Below, piece after piece: positions 5,662 to 5,779 of a DNA stretch of 5,779 nt (its first letter is position 1; each line of letters starts with the position of its first letter). Position numbers and translations under genes: made by a program. The notes beneath the pieces were generated by a model. That model had not been told where the DNA came from and did not search any database. It worked only from the letters and a program-made list of their open reading frames with translations. The stretch covers positions 1 to 5,779 of the forward strand of contig JBEKHI010000483.1 of the NCBI GenBank assembly GCA_050012355.1, given 5' to 3'. This DNA is from JBEKHI01 sp050012355 (lineage in GTDB: Bacteria > Actinomycetota > Actinomycetes > Streptosporangiales > Streptosporangiaceae).

Positions 5662-5779
5662 TCAGCTGTTCAGATACTGGACGACTGCCATGACCCGACG
5701 ATCGTGCTGCTCGTTGCCAGGTGGCAGGTCGAGTTTCATGAAGATGGCGGCGACGTGTTTTTCGACCGCTCCTAGCGTG
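5662..5779 (-). CDS. NarL/LuxR-type two-component response regulator, C-terminal end (partial)
   Basis: The last 38 codons of a minus-strand gene end at TGA 5662-5664 and continue beyond the right edge. The residues TLGAVEKHVAAIFMKLDLPP followed by GNEQHDRRVMAVVQYLNS match the end of the LuxR/GerE DNA-binding domain (T-x-G-x-VEKHV-x-x-I-x-x-KL-x-L) plus the short D-x-RRV-x-AV-x-YL tail common in actinobacterial NarL-type response regulators. The recognition helix is the visible part. The receiver domain would lie outside the window. Such genes usually sit beside a sensor histidine kinase, and often near an ABC transporter they control, so the nearby permease fragment may come from the same locus. 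The call rests on a short sequence, but the motif is distinctive. Confidence 0.75.
   Translation of the reverse strand, partial: TLGAVEKHVAAIFMKLDLPPGNEQHDRRVMAVVQYLNS

Overview
The window is high-GC DNA with strong third-position G/C bias, GTG/ATG starts and actinobacterial protein families, so it is almost certainly an actinomycete (Actinomycetota) chromosome. The best phylogenetic anchor is purE followed by an acyl-CoA dehydrogenase that closely resembles mycobacterial FadE25. Mycobacteria have the order purK-purE-fadE25, and the second half of that arrangement survives here. I cannot name the genus.

Layout. (1) 2-1375, +: C-terminal part of a membrane protein. A long Pro/Glu/Ala-rich cytoplasmic stretch is followed by one transmembrane helix, a Thr/Ala/Pro linker and a discoidin-like extracellular domain of the type found on actinobacterial MurJ-associated pseudokinases. 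(2) 1380-2771, +: complete amidase-signature hydrolase. (3) 2783-3277, +: complete purE (class I N5-CAIR mutase). (4) 3388-3697, +: frameshifted, doubly truncated relic of a carboxymuconolactone decarboxylase (CMD)-family gene. (5) 3714-4886, +: complete FadE25-type acyl-CoA dehydrogenase, probably read from a leaderless promoter. (6) 4887-5661: a graveyard with no intact gene. It holds a minus-strand relic of a winged-helix regulator, broken by a small insertion flanked by an 11-bp direct repeat, an unrecognised minus-strand coding remnant, and the plus-strand C-terminal fragment of an FtsX-type ABC permease. (7) 5662-5779, -: the last 38 codons of a NarL/LuxR-type response regulator that runs off the right edge.

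How the genes relate. The first three genes are co-directional with gaps of 4 and 11 nt, so they could be co-transcribed, although their functions (envelope protein, amide hydrolase, purine synthesis) are not obviously linked. PurE acts in de novo purine synthesis. Its usual partner purK is not next to it, and the amidase occupies that place. The dehydrogenase belongs to fatty-acid or branched-chain acyl-CoA oxidation and appears to have its own promoter. The right third looks like a zone of repeated deletion and recombination between the conserved purE-fadE25 block and a separate locus carrying the response regulator and perhaps the ABC transporter.

I found no RNA genes, CRISPR array, intact insertion sequence or convincing terminator. 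I also found no new intact multi-gene system. The most unusual material is the decayed segment 4887-5661.
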